A stretch of 8,243 bases of DNA from Microbacteriaceae bacterium (GCA_025463615.1 JAODAU010000014.1:1-8243), one strand, 5' to 3'; counted from the stretch's first letter, positions 1 through 5,974 are shown. The notes: generated by a model not told the origin, from the letters alone. Program-made: numbers and translations.

Positions 1-775
1 ACAGCTCGGGGTAGCCCGCGTCGAGCTCGTCGGTGAGCCCGCGGAGCTCCGCGAGCTGGATCGCCACGAGCACGCTGTCGATCGCACCGCGCACGCTGGA
101 GCCCTGGCGGATGTCCTCGTGGTCGCGAGTCGCACGGGTGACGGCCACGGCATCCCGCACCATCTGGTCCTGCAGCGCGCCCTCCGCGTGCGTGCGCAGC
201 GTGACGATGCTCTCCTCCGACGGCGCGTCCTGGTAGTCCACGGCGAGCCGGTTGAGGCGGTCCGTGACGCTGGTGGAGAGCCGCGTGGTGCCCACATTGT
301 CGTAGGGGTTCATCGAGGCGATGACCCGGAAGGTAGGCTGCGCCTGGATGACGCCCACCCGCGGCACCGAGATCGAGCGGTCGGCCATCGCGGTGAGCAG
401 GGTGTTGAGCGTGTCCTCGGGCGCCCGGTTGAACTCCTCGATGTAGAGGAAGCCGCCCTCCTGCATCGCCTCGATCAGGGGCCCGGCGACGAAGTTCTCG
501 GAGTTGTAGTCCTCCTTGAGCACGCGCGCCGGGTTGTGGTGGCCGACCAGCTTCGCCGGGGTCAGGTCGGCGTTGCCCTCGACGAAGAGCAGCGGGATTC
601 CCCACTCGTCGGTGATCGCCTTGAGCATCGTGGTCTTGCTGGTGCCCGGCGGACCCTCCAGGATGATGTCCCGACCGGCGGCCACCGCCGCGAGCGTCAG
701 CTCGAGCTCACGCTCGCGCCCCACCAGGTGGGCGGCGACCCGCCTGCGGGTGTCTGCGATGTCGATGTTCGCCAA
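1..775 (-). CDS. MoxR-family AAA+ ATPase, N-terminal 258 residues (runs off left edge)
   Basis: This is an AAA+ ATPase of the MoxR / AAA_5 type, a class that usually acts as a chaperone inserting cofactors or metal into, or activating, a partner enzyme, often together with a VWA-domain protein. The frame is open from 775 to the window edge, so the C-terminal part is missing. Visible motifs are Walker A GPPGTSKT (residues 41-48), Walker B FLYIEEFNR (109-117; the canonical Asp-Glu pair is Glu-Glu here), sensor 1 ASMNP (153-157) and the TDRLNR segment (171-176) expected to carry the arginine finger. The start is TTG at 775, chosen because AGGAG lies 5 nt upstream and no ATG or GTG precedes the first conserved segment (HLVGRERELE). 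The gap from SDR1 is 45 nt on the same strand, so it probably belongs to the same operon. Family is clear; the client enzyme is unknown. A VWA protein or a dehydrogenase may follow to the left. Confidence 0.9.
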   Translation of the reverse strand, partial: MANIDIADTRRRVAAHLVGRERELELTLAAVAAGRDIILEGPPGTSKTTMLKAITDEWGIPLLFVEGNADLTPAKLVGHHNPARVLKEDYNSENFVAGPLIEAMQEGGFLYIEEFNRAPEDTLNTLLTAMADRSISVPRVGVIQAQPTFRVIASMNPYDNVGTTRLSTSVTDRLNRLAVDYQDAPSEESIVTLRTHAEGALQDQMVRDAVAVTRATRDHEDIRQGSSVRGAIDSVLVAIQLAELRGLTDELDAGYPEL

Positions 776-780
776 GGGTT

Positions 781-785
781 CTCCT
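781..785 (-). promoter_or_regulatory. Ribosome binding site that fixes the TTG start of the MoxR gene
   Basis: AGGAG on the minus strand, 5 nt before TTG at 775-773. It is the best Shine-Dalgarno match near this gene and decides for the rare TTG start. A 7-bp direct repeat GGGTTCT (776-782 and 799-805) overlaps it; its role, if any, is unknown. Confidence 0.7.
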
Positions 786-820
786 GTCGTCGCGTTGTGG
801 GTTCTGAAGGGTCCGCGGGG

Positions 821-1654
821 TTACTTGAGCAGCCAGCCGGCGTCGACCGGCAGGGTGACGCCCGTGACGTATCGCGCCTCGTCGGAGGCGAGGAACAGCA
901 GCGCGTTCGAGATGTCCACCGGCTCGACCCACGGGATGGGCATCGCGTTCATGGCGGTGAAGCGCGGCTCGATGTTCTCCAGCGTCTGCTCGCTCGTCGG
1001 AAGGTCGGGCGCGAACAGGGCGTAGGTCGCCGCGTTCTTGATCATGTCGGTGTTCACCGTGGTCGGATTCAGCGTGTTCACCCGGATGTAGTGCGGCGCG
1101 AGCTCGAGCGCGAGGGTGCGCATGAGCCCCACCACGCCGTGCTTCGCCGACACGTAGTGCCCGATGTTGGCCATGCCCTTGAGCCCGGCGTCGGAGCTGG
1201 TGAGGATCATGGATCCGCCGCCCGCCGCCTTGAGGTGCGGGATCGTGGCCTTCGCCACGTGCCACACCCCGCCGAGGTTCACGTCGAGCATGTCCTGCCA
1301 GTGCTGCTCGTCGAGCTCGTCGGTGGCGCCGAAGCTGAAGATGCCGGCGTTGGCCGAGACGATGTCGAGCCTTCCCAGCTGGGCGACCCCGTCATCCACC
1401 GCGGCCTTGATCGAGTCGAAGTCGCGCACGTCGGCCCTGGTGGCGATGATGCGCCGGTCGAGCGCCTCGACCTGGCGGACGGTCTCCTCCATGTCGGCTG
1501 GCGTGGACATCGGGTAGGGCACGGTGTCGATCTGCCCCTCGATGTCGACGGCGATGATGTCGGCGCCCTCCTGGGCGAGTCGGATGGCGTGGCTGCGTCC
1601 CTGCCCCCGCGCGGCACCCGAGACGAACGCGACCTTTCCCTCCACGCGTCCCAT
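821..1654 (-). CDS. Mycofactocin-coupled SDR oxidoreductase (SDR1, last in array)
   Basis: Classical-length SDR of 277 residues in the mycofactocin-coupled group (proteins often labelled carveol dehydrogenase). Members are thought to hold NAD(H) without exchange and to use mycofactocin as electron acceptor for alcohol oxidation; the substrate here cannot be told. Nucleotide-binding motif SGAARGQG at 12-19 (Ser replaces the usual first Thr), Asp37 after beta-2 indicating NAD rather than NADP, NAG at 102-104. The catalytic set is complete: Asn126, Ser154, Tyr167, Lys171. The ATG at 1654 shares its A with the TGA of SDR2 (TGATG), so translation is probably coupled. By hand count it is about 75% identical to SDR2 (68 differences in 277 ungapped positions), which marks a recent tandem duplication. 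The conserved IPWVEPVDISNA segment (240-251) lies near the C-terminus. Confidence 0.93.
   Translation of the reverse strand: MGRVEGKVAFVSGAARGQGRSHAIRLAQEGADIIAVDIEGQIDTVPYPMSTPADMEETVRQVEALDRRIIATRADVRDFDSIKAAVDDGVAQLGRLDIVSANAGIFSFGATDELDEQHWQDMLDVNLGGVWHVAKATIPHLKAAGGGSMILTSSDAGLKGMANIGHYVSAKHGVVGLMRTLALELAPHYIRVNTLNPTTVNTDMIKNAATYALFAPDLPTSEQTLENIEPRFTAMNAMPIPWVEPVDISNALLFLASDEARYVTGVTLPVDAGWLLK
1328..1370. repeat. 43-bp exact direct repeat between SDR1 and SDR2 (copy 1)
   Basis: The block 1328-1370 is identical to 2161-2203 and encodes the conserved LDIVSANAGIFSFG region on the minus strand. A 31-bp part of it recurs in SDR3 at 3061-3091. SDR4 is diverged here. The repeats are inside coding DNA, spaced by 833 bp (one gene length), and can serve as recombination substrates for gain or loss of an SDR copy. 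Confidence 0.85.
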
Positions 1655-2487
1655 CACTTCACCAGCTGTCCGGCGTCGACGGGGAAGACGACCCCCGTGA
1701 TGTACCGTGCCTCGTCGGAGGCGAGGAAGAGCACCGCGTTCGAGATGTCCACCGGCTCGACCCACGGGATCGGGATCGCGTTCATGGTCTTGAAGCGCTC
1801 GCCGAGCACCTCGCGGGTGCGCTCCTCGACCGGCAGGTCGGGCGCGAACAGGGCGGCCGTCGCGGCGTTCTGGATCATGTCGGTGTTCACGCTGGTGGGG
1901 TTCACGGTGTTGACCCGGATCATGTCCGACGCGAGCTCGAGCGCCAGCGTCTTCATCAGCCCGATCACGCCGTGCTTCGCCGCGACGTAGTGCCCGATGT
2001 TCGGCACCGCCTTCACCCCGGCCGACGAGCTGGTGAGGATCATCGCGCCGCCGCCGTTCGCGCGAAGGTGGGGGATCGCGGCCTTCGCCGTGTGCCAGAC
2101 ACCCTTCAGGTTCACGTCCTGCAGCTGGTCCCACTCCTCGTCGCTCAGCTCCTCCATCGTGCCGAAGCTGAAGATGCCGGCGTTGGCCGAGACGATGTCG
2201 AGCTTGCCCAGCTGGGCGACGCCGTCATCCAGCGCCGCCTTCACCTGGGCGAAGTCGCGCACGTCGGCCTTGGAGGCGATGATCCGGCGGTCGAGCGCCT
2301 CGACCTGCCGCACCGTCTCGTCCATGTCGGCGGGCTTCGCCATGTCGTAGGGCACGGTGCTCATCTGGTCTTCGATGTCGATCGCGATGATGTCGGCGCC
2401 CTCCTGGGCGAGCCGGATCGCGTGGCTGCGACCCTGCCCACGCGCGGCGCCGGTGATGAAGGCGACCTTGCCGTCAAGTCTTCCCAT
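1654..2487 (-). CDS. Mycofactocin-coupled SDR oxidoreductase (SDR2)
   Basis: SDR of 277 residues, the closest paralogue of SDR1. TGAARGQG at 12-19, Asp37 for NAD binding, NAG at 102-104 and the catalytic Asn126, Ser154, Tyr167, Lys171 are all present. It should oxidise an alcohol or reduce a carbonyl in the cytoplasm with bound NAD and mycofactocin as the external carrier (family knowledge). The start ATG has a purine-rich AAAGAAGA stretch about 8 nt upstream, so it is initiated independently, unlike its neighbour SDR1, which overlaps its stop by one base. Differences from SDR1 cluster at 111-124 and 221-234; the second stretch precedes the IPWVEP motif in the region that caps the active site in SDRs, so substrate range may differ. 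The gap from SDR3 is 58 nt and contains a stem-loop. Confidence 0.93.
   Translation of the reverse strand: MGRLDGKVAFITGAARGQGRSHAIRLAQEGADIIAIDIEDQMSTVPYDMAKPADMDETVRQVEALDRRIIASKADVRDFAQVKAALDDGVAQLGKLDIVSANAGIFSFGTMEELSDEEWDQLQDVNLKGVWHTAKAAIPHLRANGGGAMILTSSSAGVKAVPNIGHYVAAKHGVIGLMKTLALELASDMIRVNTVNPTSVNTDMIQNAATAALFAPDLPVEERTREVLGERFKTMNAIPIPWVEPVDISNAVLFLASDEARYITGVVFPVDAGQLVK
2161..2203. repeat. 43-bp exact direct repeat between SDR1 and SDR2 (copy 2)
   Basis: Second copy of the block at 1328-1370, at the equivalent codons of SDR2. A product of gene duplication or conversion rather than a mobile element. Confidence 0.85.
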
Positions 2488-2529
2488 GATCTGTGTCTTC
2501 TTTCGTGTGGTTCTGTTTCTGGGGGTGTG

Positions 2530-2548
2530 TGACCGGTGATGCCGGTCA
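2530..2548 (-). other. Stem-loop covering the stop codon of SDR3
   Basis: Perfect 7-bp inverted repeat, TGACCGG and CCGGTCA, around a 5-nt loop (CATCA on the minus strand). The first three bases of the 5' arm in the transcript are the TGA stop of SDR3. No run of T follows, so it is not a standard intrinsic terminator. A role in mRNA stability or in separating SDR3 from SDR2/SDR1 expression is inference. Confidence 0.5.
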
Positions 2549-3376
2549 GATCAGGAAGTTGCCGCCGTCGACCGGCAGCGGCACGCCCGTGATGTAGCGC
2601 GCCTCGTCCGAGGCGAGGAACAGCACGGCGTTGGAGATGTCCACGGCCTCGACCCACGGGATGGGGAGCGCGATCACGTGGCGGGACGCCTCGGCGAACT
2701 CTTCCTTGGTCGAGCCCTGCTTTCCGGTGAAGAGGTCGTACGTGGCGGTGTTCTGGATCATGTCGGTGTCCACCTGCGTCGGGTGGATCGAGTTGACGCG
2801 GATCGAGTCCGGAGCGAGCTCGAGGGCGAGCGTGCGCATCAGGCCGACCACGCCGTGCTTGGCCGACACGTAGTGGGCGATGTTGCCGTACCCGCGGATT
2901 CCCGCCTCGGAGCTGGTGAGGATGATCGACCCGCCGCGCCCACCCGCCTTGAGGTGGGGGATCGCGGCCTTCGTCGTGTGCCAGACGCCGGTGAGGTTGG
3001 TGTCGATCATGTTCTGCCAGATGGCCTCGTCGAGGTCCTCGGTGGGCACCATCTGGGTCGAGATGCCGGCGTTGGCCGAGACGATGTCGAGGCGGCCCAG
3101 CTGGGCGACGCCGTCATCCAGCGCCTTCTTCAGGCCCTCGTAGTCGCGCACGTCGGCCTTGGTGGCGATGATGCGGCGGTCGAGCGCCTCGACGGCCTTG
3201 ACCGTATCGGCGAGCTCCTCCTCGGTGGCGCGCCCGTACGGCGCCCCCGGAATCTCCTCCATGAAGTCGATCCCGATGATGTCGGCGCCCTCCTGGGCGA
3301 GCCGGATCGCGTGGCTGCGACCCTGCCCGCGGGCGACGCCGGTGATGAATGCCACTTTTCCTTCTACACGCCCCAT
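2546..3376 (-). CDS. Mycofactocin-coupled SDR oxidoreductase (SDR3)
   Basis: SDR of 276 residues in the same family as SDR1 and SDR2. TGVARGQG at 12-19 (Val where the others have Ala), Asp37 for NAD, NAG at 102-104, catalytic Asn127, Ser156, Tyr169, Lys173. A short insertion around 145-149 (GGRGG) shifts the numbering relative to its neighbours, and the 213-236 region is unlike that of SDR1/2, so a different substrate is plausible. It keeps the LPIPWVEAVDISNA segment and the ASDEARYITG stretch. ATG at 3376 is supported by AAGGGAG about 7 nt upstream. It follows SDR4 after 102 nt, the longest gap in the operon, and is followed by a stem-loop that includes its stop codon. Family assignment is firm; the substrate is unknown. 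Confidence 0.93.
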   Translation of the reverse strand: MGRVEGKVAFITGVARGQGRSHAIRLAQEGADIIGIDFMEEIPGAPYGRATEEELADTVKAVEALDRRIIATKADVRDYEGLKKALDDGVAQLGRLDIVSANAGISTQMVPTEDLDEAIWQNMIDTNLTGVWHTTKAAIPHLKAGGRGGSIILTSSEAGIRGYGNIAHYVSAKHGVVGLMRTLALELAPDSIRVNSIHPTQVDTDMIQNTATYDLFTGKQGSTKEEFAEASRHVIALPIPWVEAVDISNAVLFLASDEARYITGVPLPVDGGNFLI

Positions 3377-3412
3377 CGCGTGCTCCCTTCATTCGATGTG
3401 AGTCGAGGCCGG

Positions 3413-3452
3413 GGAATCCGGTCCGGCTTTCCTGCCGCGCGTGGGGCGCGGC
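3413..3452 (-). other. SDR4-SDR3 spacer: GC-rich stem-loop and an imperfect palindrome
   Basis: Between 3434 and 3452 there is a perfect 7-bp inverted repeat, GCCGCGC and GCGCGGC, with a 5-nt loop, starting 27 nt after the SDR4 stop. Beside it, 3413-3431 form an imperfect palindrome centred on 3422 with CCGG on both sides. No T-tract follows the stem. It may stabilise upstream mRNA, attenuate transcription, or bind a regulator; the sequence does not decide. Confidence 0.45.
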
Positions 3453-3478
3453 GGAAGTTCGGCGTCAGTCGGCTGGCG

Positions 3479-4291
3479 TCAGAACTGGGTGTTCCCCGCA
3501 TCCACGGTCAGCTCGAGCGAGTTCACGTAGCGCGACTCGTCCGAGGCGAGGAACAGCACGGCGTTGCTCTGGTCGACGGGCTGGGTGGTCTCGATCGGCA
3601 GCATGTTGACGAGCATCCCGCCCACCCTCGGGTGCGCCTCGAGCAGTGCGCCGAAGTTCTTCGAGCCGTCGCCGCTGCCCATCGGCGTGTTCACGCCGGT
3701 GGGGTGGATCGTGTTGACCCGGATGTTGTACTCGGCGAGCTCCGTGGCGTACGCCCGCATCAGGCCGACCACACCGTGCTTCGAGACGACGTACGGGCTC
3801 AGGAACGGCAGGCCCTTGATGCCCGCAGCCGAGCTCGTCATGATGATCGAGCCGCCGCCGTTGGCGATCAGGTGCGGCGCCGCGAGCTGGGCCGTGTTCC
3901 AGTAGCCGGTGAGGTTGGTGCTGATGGTCTGGTCCCAGATCTCCGGGGTCACCTGGTCCCAGCCGGCGATGATGCAGATGCCGGCGTTCGCCACCACGAT
4001 GTCGAGCCTGCCGAGCTGGGCGACACCGTCGTCGATCGCCTTCTTCAGGGCGTCGCGGTCGCGCACGTCGACCTTCGTGGCGATGATGCGGCGGTCCAGC
4101 GCCTCGACCAGGCGGACGGTCTCGGCGAGGTCCTCGGGCGTCGCCGACTCGTACGTGACGTTCGGGATGTGCTCCACGAAGTCGACGGCGATGATGTCGG
4201 CACCCTCCTCGGCGAGCCGCACAGCGTGGCTGCGTCCCTGTCCGCGCGCGGCTCCCGTGATGAACGCGACCTTGCCCTCTACACGACCCAT
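3479..4291 (-). CDS. Mycofactocin-coupled SDR oxidoreductase, divergent member (SDR4)
   Basis: SDR of 270 residues directly downstream of mftC. TGAARGQG at 12-19, Asp37, NAG at 102-104 and the catalytic Asn126, Ser154, Tyr167, Lys171 are intact, so it should be an active NAD-binding alcohol dehydrogenase of the mycofactocin-coupled type. It is the most divergent of the four: it lacks the IPWVEPVDISNA segment (ETTQPVDQSNAVLF here), has a Gly/Ser-rich loop at 204-214, and shows CIIAGWDQV after the NAG motif. The ATG at 4291 shares its A with the TGA of mftC, with GGAG 5 nt upstream inside mftC, so it is probably made in step with the maturase. This coupling suggests that it is the original dehydrogenase partner of the cluster, with SDR1-3 being later expansions (inference). 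Confidence 0.93.
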   Translation of the reverse strand: MGRVEGKVAFITGAARGQGRSHAVRLAEEGADIIAVDFVEHIPNVTYESATPEDLAETVRLVEALDRRIIATKVDVRDRDALKKAIDDGVAQLGRLDIVVANAGICIIAGWDQVTPEIWDQTISTNLTGYWNTAQLAAPHLIANGGGSIIMTSSAAGIKGLPFLSPYVVSKHGVVGLMRAYATELAEYNIRVNTIHPTGVNTPMGSGDGSKNFGALLEAHPRVGGMLVNMLPIETTQPVDQSNAVLFLASDESRYVNSLELTVDAGNTQF

Positions 4292-5580
4292 CAGAACTCC
4301 ATTCCGGTCAGCGGGCTGGGCTCGCACGCCGCGTCGTTCACGGGTGCCATGCCCTGGCGGCGGCTCAGGGTGAGCTGCACGGGGCCCATTCCCTCGCGCA
4401 CCTTGCGTTCGGTGCGATGCGAATGGTCCGCGATGGATGACGTCGGCACCACCGGGCCGCCATCCTTCTGCTTGCGGTTCTTCAGCAGCTCCTCGCCGTA
4501 GCCCTGCACGCACTCCGGGTCGGGCCCGTCGAGCGGCAGGCCGGTGAAGAACTTGGCCGCCATGCAGCCGCCCTTGCAGGTGTCGAAGAAGTTGCACGAC
4601 GTGCAGGCTCCGCCCGACTGCGGCTGGCGCAGCTTGAGGAACAGCTCCGAGTGCTTCCAGACCTCCTCGAAGCCGCCCTCCGAGCGCACGTTGCCGGCGA
4701 GGAACTCCTCGTGGATGGCGAACGGGCACGCGTAGACATCCCCGACCGGGTCGATCAGGCAGACTACCCGTCCGGCGCCGCAGAGGTTGAGGCCCGGGAG
4801 CGCGTCGCCGAAGGCGGAGAGGTGGAAGAACGAGTCGCCGGTGAGCACGCCCTCACCGTGCGCGACGAGCCAGTCGTAGAGTTCGCGCTGCTGCGCCTGG
4901 CTGGGGTGCAGCTCGTCCCAGACATCCGCTCCGCGTCCCGACGGCCGCAGGCGGGTCAGGCGCAGCTGGGCATCGAAGCGGTCGGCGATGGCCTTGAACT
5001 CGTCGAGCTGGCCGATGTTCTGGCTGGTGCAGACGACCGAGATCTTGAAGCCCGTGAAGCCGGCGTCGTACAGGTTCTGCATGGCCTTCATGGCCGTGGC
5101 GTACGAACCCGGGCCGCGCACGTGGTCGTTCACCTCGGCAGTGGCGCCGTCGAGCGAGATCTGCACGTCCACGTAGTCGCTCTTCGTGAGCCGCACCGCG
5201 ATCTCGGGCGAGATCTTCACGCCGTTGGTGGAGAACTTCACCCCGACGTGGTGCTCGGAGGCGTAGTCGACGAGCTCCCAGAAGTCAGGGCGCACCGTGG
5301 GCTCGCCGCCGCCGATGTTGACGTAGAAGACCTGCATGCGTTCGAACTCGTCGATCACGGCCTTGGCCTCGGCGGTCGTCAGCTCGCGCGGGTCGCGGCG
5401 CCCCGAGCTCGAGAGGCAGTGCACGCAGGAGAGATTGCAGGCGTAGGTGAGCTCCCAGGTGAGGCAGATGGGGGCATCCAGCCCGTATTCGAAGAGGTCG
5501 ACCAGCCGCCCGGTCTTGCGCGGCGTGTCGGCGGGGGCGAGCACGAAGGGGGAGGTGCGGGGAGCATCGAGCAGTGTCAT
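4291..5580 (-). CDS. mftC: Mycofactocin radical SAM maturase MftC
   Basis: Radical SAM peptide maturase of 429 residues. In characterised systems MftC, with MftB presenting MftA, oxidatively decarboxylates the C-terminal Tyr of MftA and then forms a carbon-carbon crosslink to the neighbouring Val. The [4Fe-4S]-SAM motif CNLSCVHC has Cys48, Cys52 and Cys55; GGEP (91-94) binds the SAM amino group. The SPASM region supplies Cys267, Cys274, Cys285, Cys326, Cys329, Cys335, Cys339 and Cys357 for auxiliary clusters, with the typical IDPVGDVYACPFAIH stretch (276-290). Residues after 365 form a charged, probably flexible tail ending in CEPSPLTGMEF. The start at 5580 overlaps the mftB stop as ATGA, with AAAGG upstream; the frame is open further upstream, but that part lies over mftB and is not coding. 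From memory, mycobacterial MftC is near 390 residues, so this one has longer ends. Confidence 0.97.
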   Translation of the reverse strand: MTLLDAPRTSPFVLAPADTPRKTGRLVDLFEYGLDAPICLTWELTYACNLSCVHCLSSSGRRDPRELTTAEAKAVIDEFERMQVFYVNIGGGEPTVRPDFWELVDYASEHHVGVKFSTNGVKISPEIAVRLTKSDYVDVQISLDGATAEVNDHVRGPGSYATAMKAMQNLYDAGFTGFKISVVCTSQNIGQLDEFKAIADRFDAQLRLTRLRPSGRGADVWDELHPSQAQQRELYDWLVAHGEGVLTGDSFFHLSAFGDALPGLNLCGAGRVVCLIDPVGDVYACPFAIHEEFLAGNVRSEGGFEEVWKHSELFLKLRQPQSGGACTSCNFFDTCKGGCMAAKFFTGLPLDGPDPECVQGYGEELLKNRKQKDGGPVVPTSSIADHSHRTERKVREGMGPVQLTLSRRQGMAPVNDAACEPSPLTGMEF

Positions 5581-5852
5581 GAGGCCCTTTCGACGACCAT
5601 GGATGACTCGGCGAGGGTTGCTAGCGCGCGCTGGTAGCGCGGCAGCTGGGCATCCTCGACCCCCGCCGCGGCGCACGCGTCGCGTGCCGTGGGGGAGTCG
5701 TTGAGGGAGCGCACGACCGCGAGAAGGGTCGTGTCCTTCAGGAACGAAAGTTTTCTCGTGCCGAAGTGGTAGAGAAGCGCGCCGAACGGCTCGGGTCTCA
5801 GCGATACTTGCGGGTGGAGATCCCAACCATGGTCGAGATCCAGGTCAGGCAT
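5577..5852 (-). CDS. mftB: Mycofactocin peptide chaperone MftB (PqqD-like RRE)
   Basis: Small PqqD-like RiPP recognition element of 91 residues that binds the MftA leader and hands it to MftC. The diagnostic stretch RPEPFGALLYHFGTRKLSFLK occupies about residues 19-39, followed by a helical part (VVRSLNDSPTARDACAAAGV). The start ATG at 5852 gives the expected HPQV segment close to the N-terminus. An in-frame GTG at 5879 would overlap the end of mftA and has no suitably spaced ribosome binding site. The chosen ATG has no clear Shine-Dalgarno either: the 9-bp stem between mftA and mftB ends 2 nt before it. Translation may depend on ribosomes that finish mftA 11 nt upstream and melt the stem. The stop overlaps the mftC start by 4 nt. 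Confidence 0.95.
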   Translation of the reverse strand: MPDLDLDHGWDLHPQVSLRPEPFGALLYHFGTRKLSFLKDTTLLAVVRSLNDSPTARDACAAAGVEDAQLPRYQRALATLAESSMVVERAS

Positions 5853-5854
5853 TG

Positions 5855-5877
5855 GCGGCGTCTTTAGTAGACGCCGC
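5855..5877 (-). promoter_or_regulatory. Stem-loop holding the mftA stop codon and abutting the mftB start
   Basis: Perfect 9-bp inverted repeat. In the transcript the arms are GCGGCGUCU and AGACGCCGC with loop ACUAA; the UAA in the loop is the mftA stop. The 5' arm encodes the last residues of MftA (CGVY region), and the 3' arm fills the mftA-mftB gap and ends 2 nt before the mftB ATG, in the place of a Shine-Dalgarno. The likely effect is low MftB/MftC synthesis relative to the peptide, with coupling to mftA translation; protection of the mftA mRNA end is another option. The stem is seen directly; its function is inferred. Confidence 0.65.
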
Positions 5878-5962
5878 ACATGCCGTCGATCGATATCTCT
5901 TCGACCAGGGTGTCTTCCTCGATGACGGGTGTTGCTTCGGTAACCGACTCATTGGGGTCCAT
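5864..5962 (-). CDS. mftA: Mycofactocin precursor peptide MftA
   Basis: A 32-residue peptide beginning MDPNESVTEA and ending with the invariant core IDGMCGVY followed by TAA. The last two residues, Val31 and Tyr32, are the part that becomes the cofactor: MftC acts on them, MftE cuts them free, MftD oxidises the resulting product and MftF adds glucose units (known from mycobacterial work). The N-terminal part is acidic (Glu, Asp), as is usual for this leader. The single Cys (Cys29) belongs to the conserved motif. The start is ATG at 5962 with GAGGAG 6 nt upstream, the strongest ribosome binding site in the operon, fitting a peptide needed in quantity. First gene of the minus-strand operon, divergent from mftR. 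Residues were read codon by codon on the minus strand. Confidence 0.97.
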   Translation of the reverse strand: MDPNESVTEATPVIEEDTLVEEISIDGMCGVY

Positions 5963-5968
5963 GGGACT

Positions 5969-5974
5969 CTCCTC
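5969..5974 (-). promoter_or_regulatory. Ribosome binding site of mftA
   Basis: GAGGAG on the minus strand, 6 nt before the mftA ATG. It confirms the start of this very short gene. Confidence 0.8.

Noticed and set aside
119..1990. Long plus-strand open frame (623 codons) opposite the MoxR gene, SDR1 and SDR2
   Set aside because: It runs antisense through three clearly recognised genes, its protein is rich in Arg, Gly, Val, Asp and His with no known motif, and such frames are common opposite GC-rich genes.
2530..2548. Intrinsic terminator between SDR3 and SDR2
   Set aside because: The stem is perfect but short and has no T-run after it; kept only as a stem-loop of unknown effect.
2678..4501. 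Long plus-strand open frame (607 codons) opposite SDR3, SDR4 and the end of mftC
   Set aside because: Same low-complexity shadow composition, and the minus strand has full SDR motifs at every position.
5855..5877. Transcription terminator between mftA and mftB
   Set aside because: No T-run follows the stem and termination here would cut off mftB and mftC; translational control is more likely.
5853..5879. Earlier GTG start for mftB at 5879
   Set aside because: It would add MRRLLKTPP, encoded by the stem-loop and the end of mftA, with no ribosome binding site at a workable distance.
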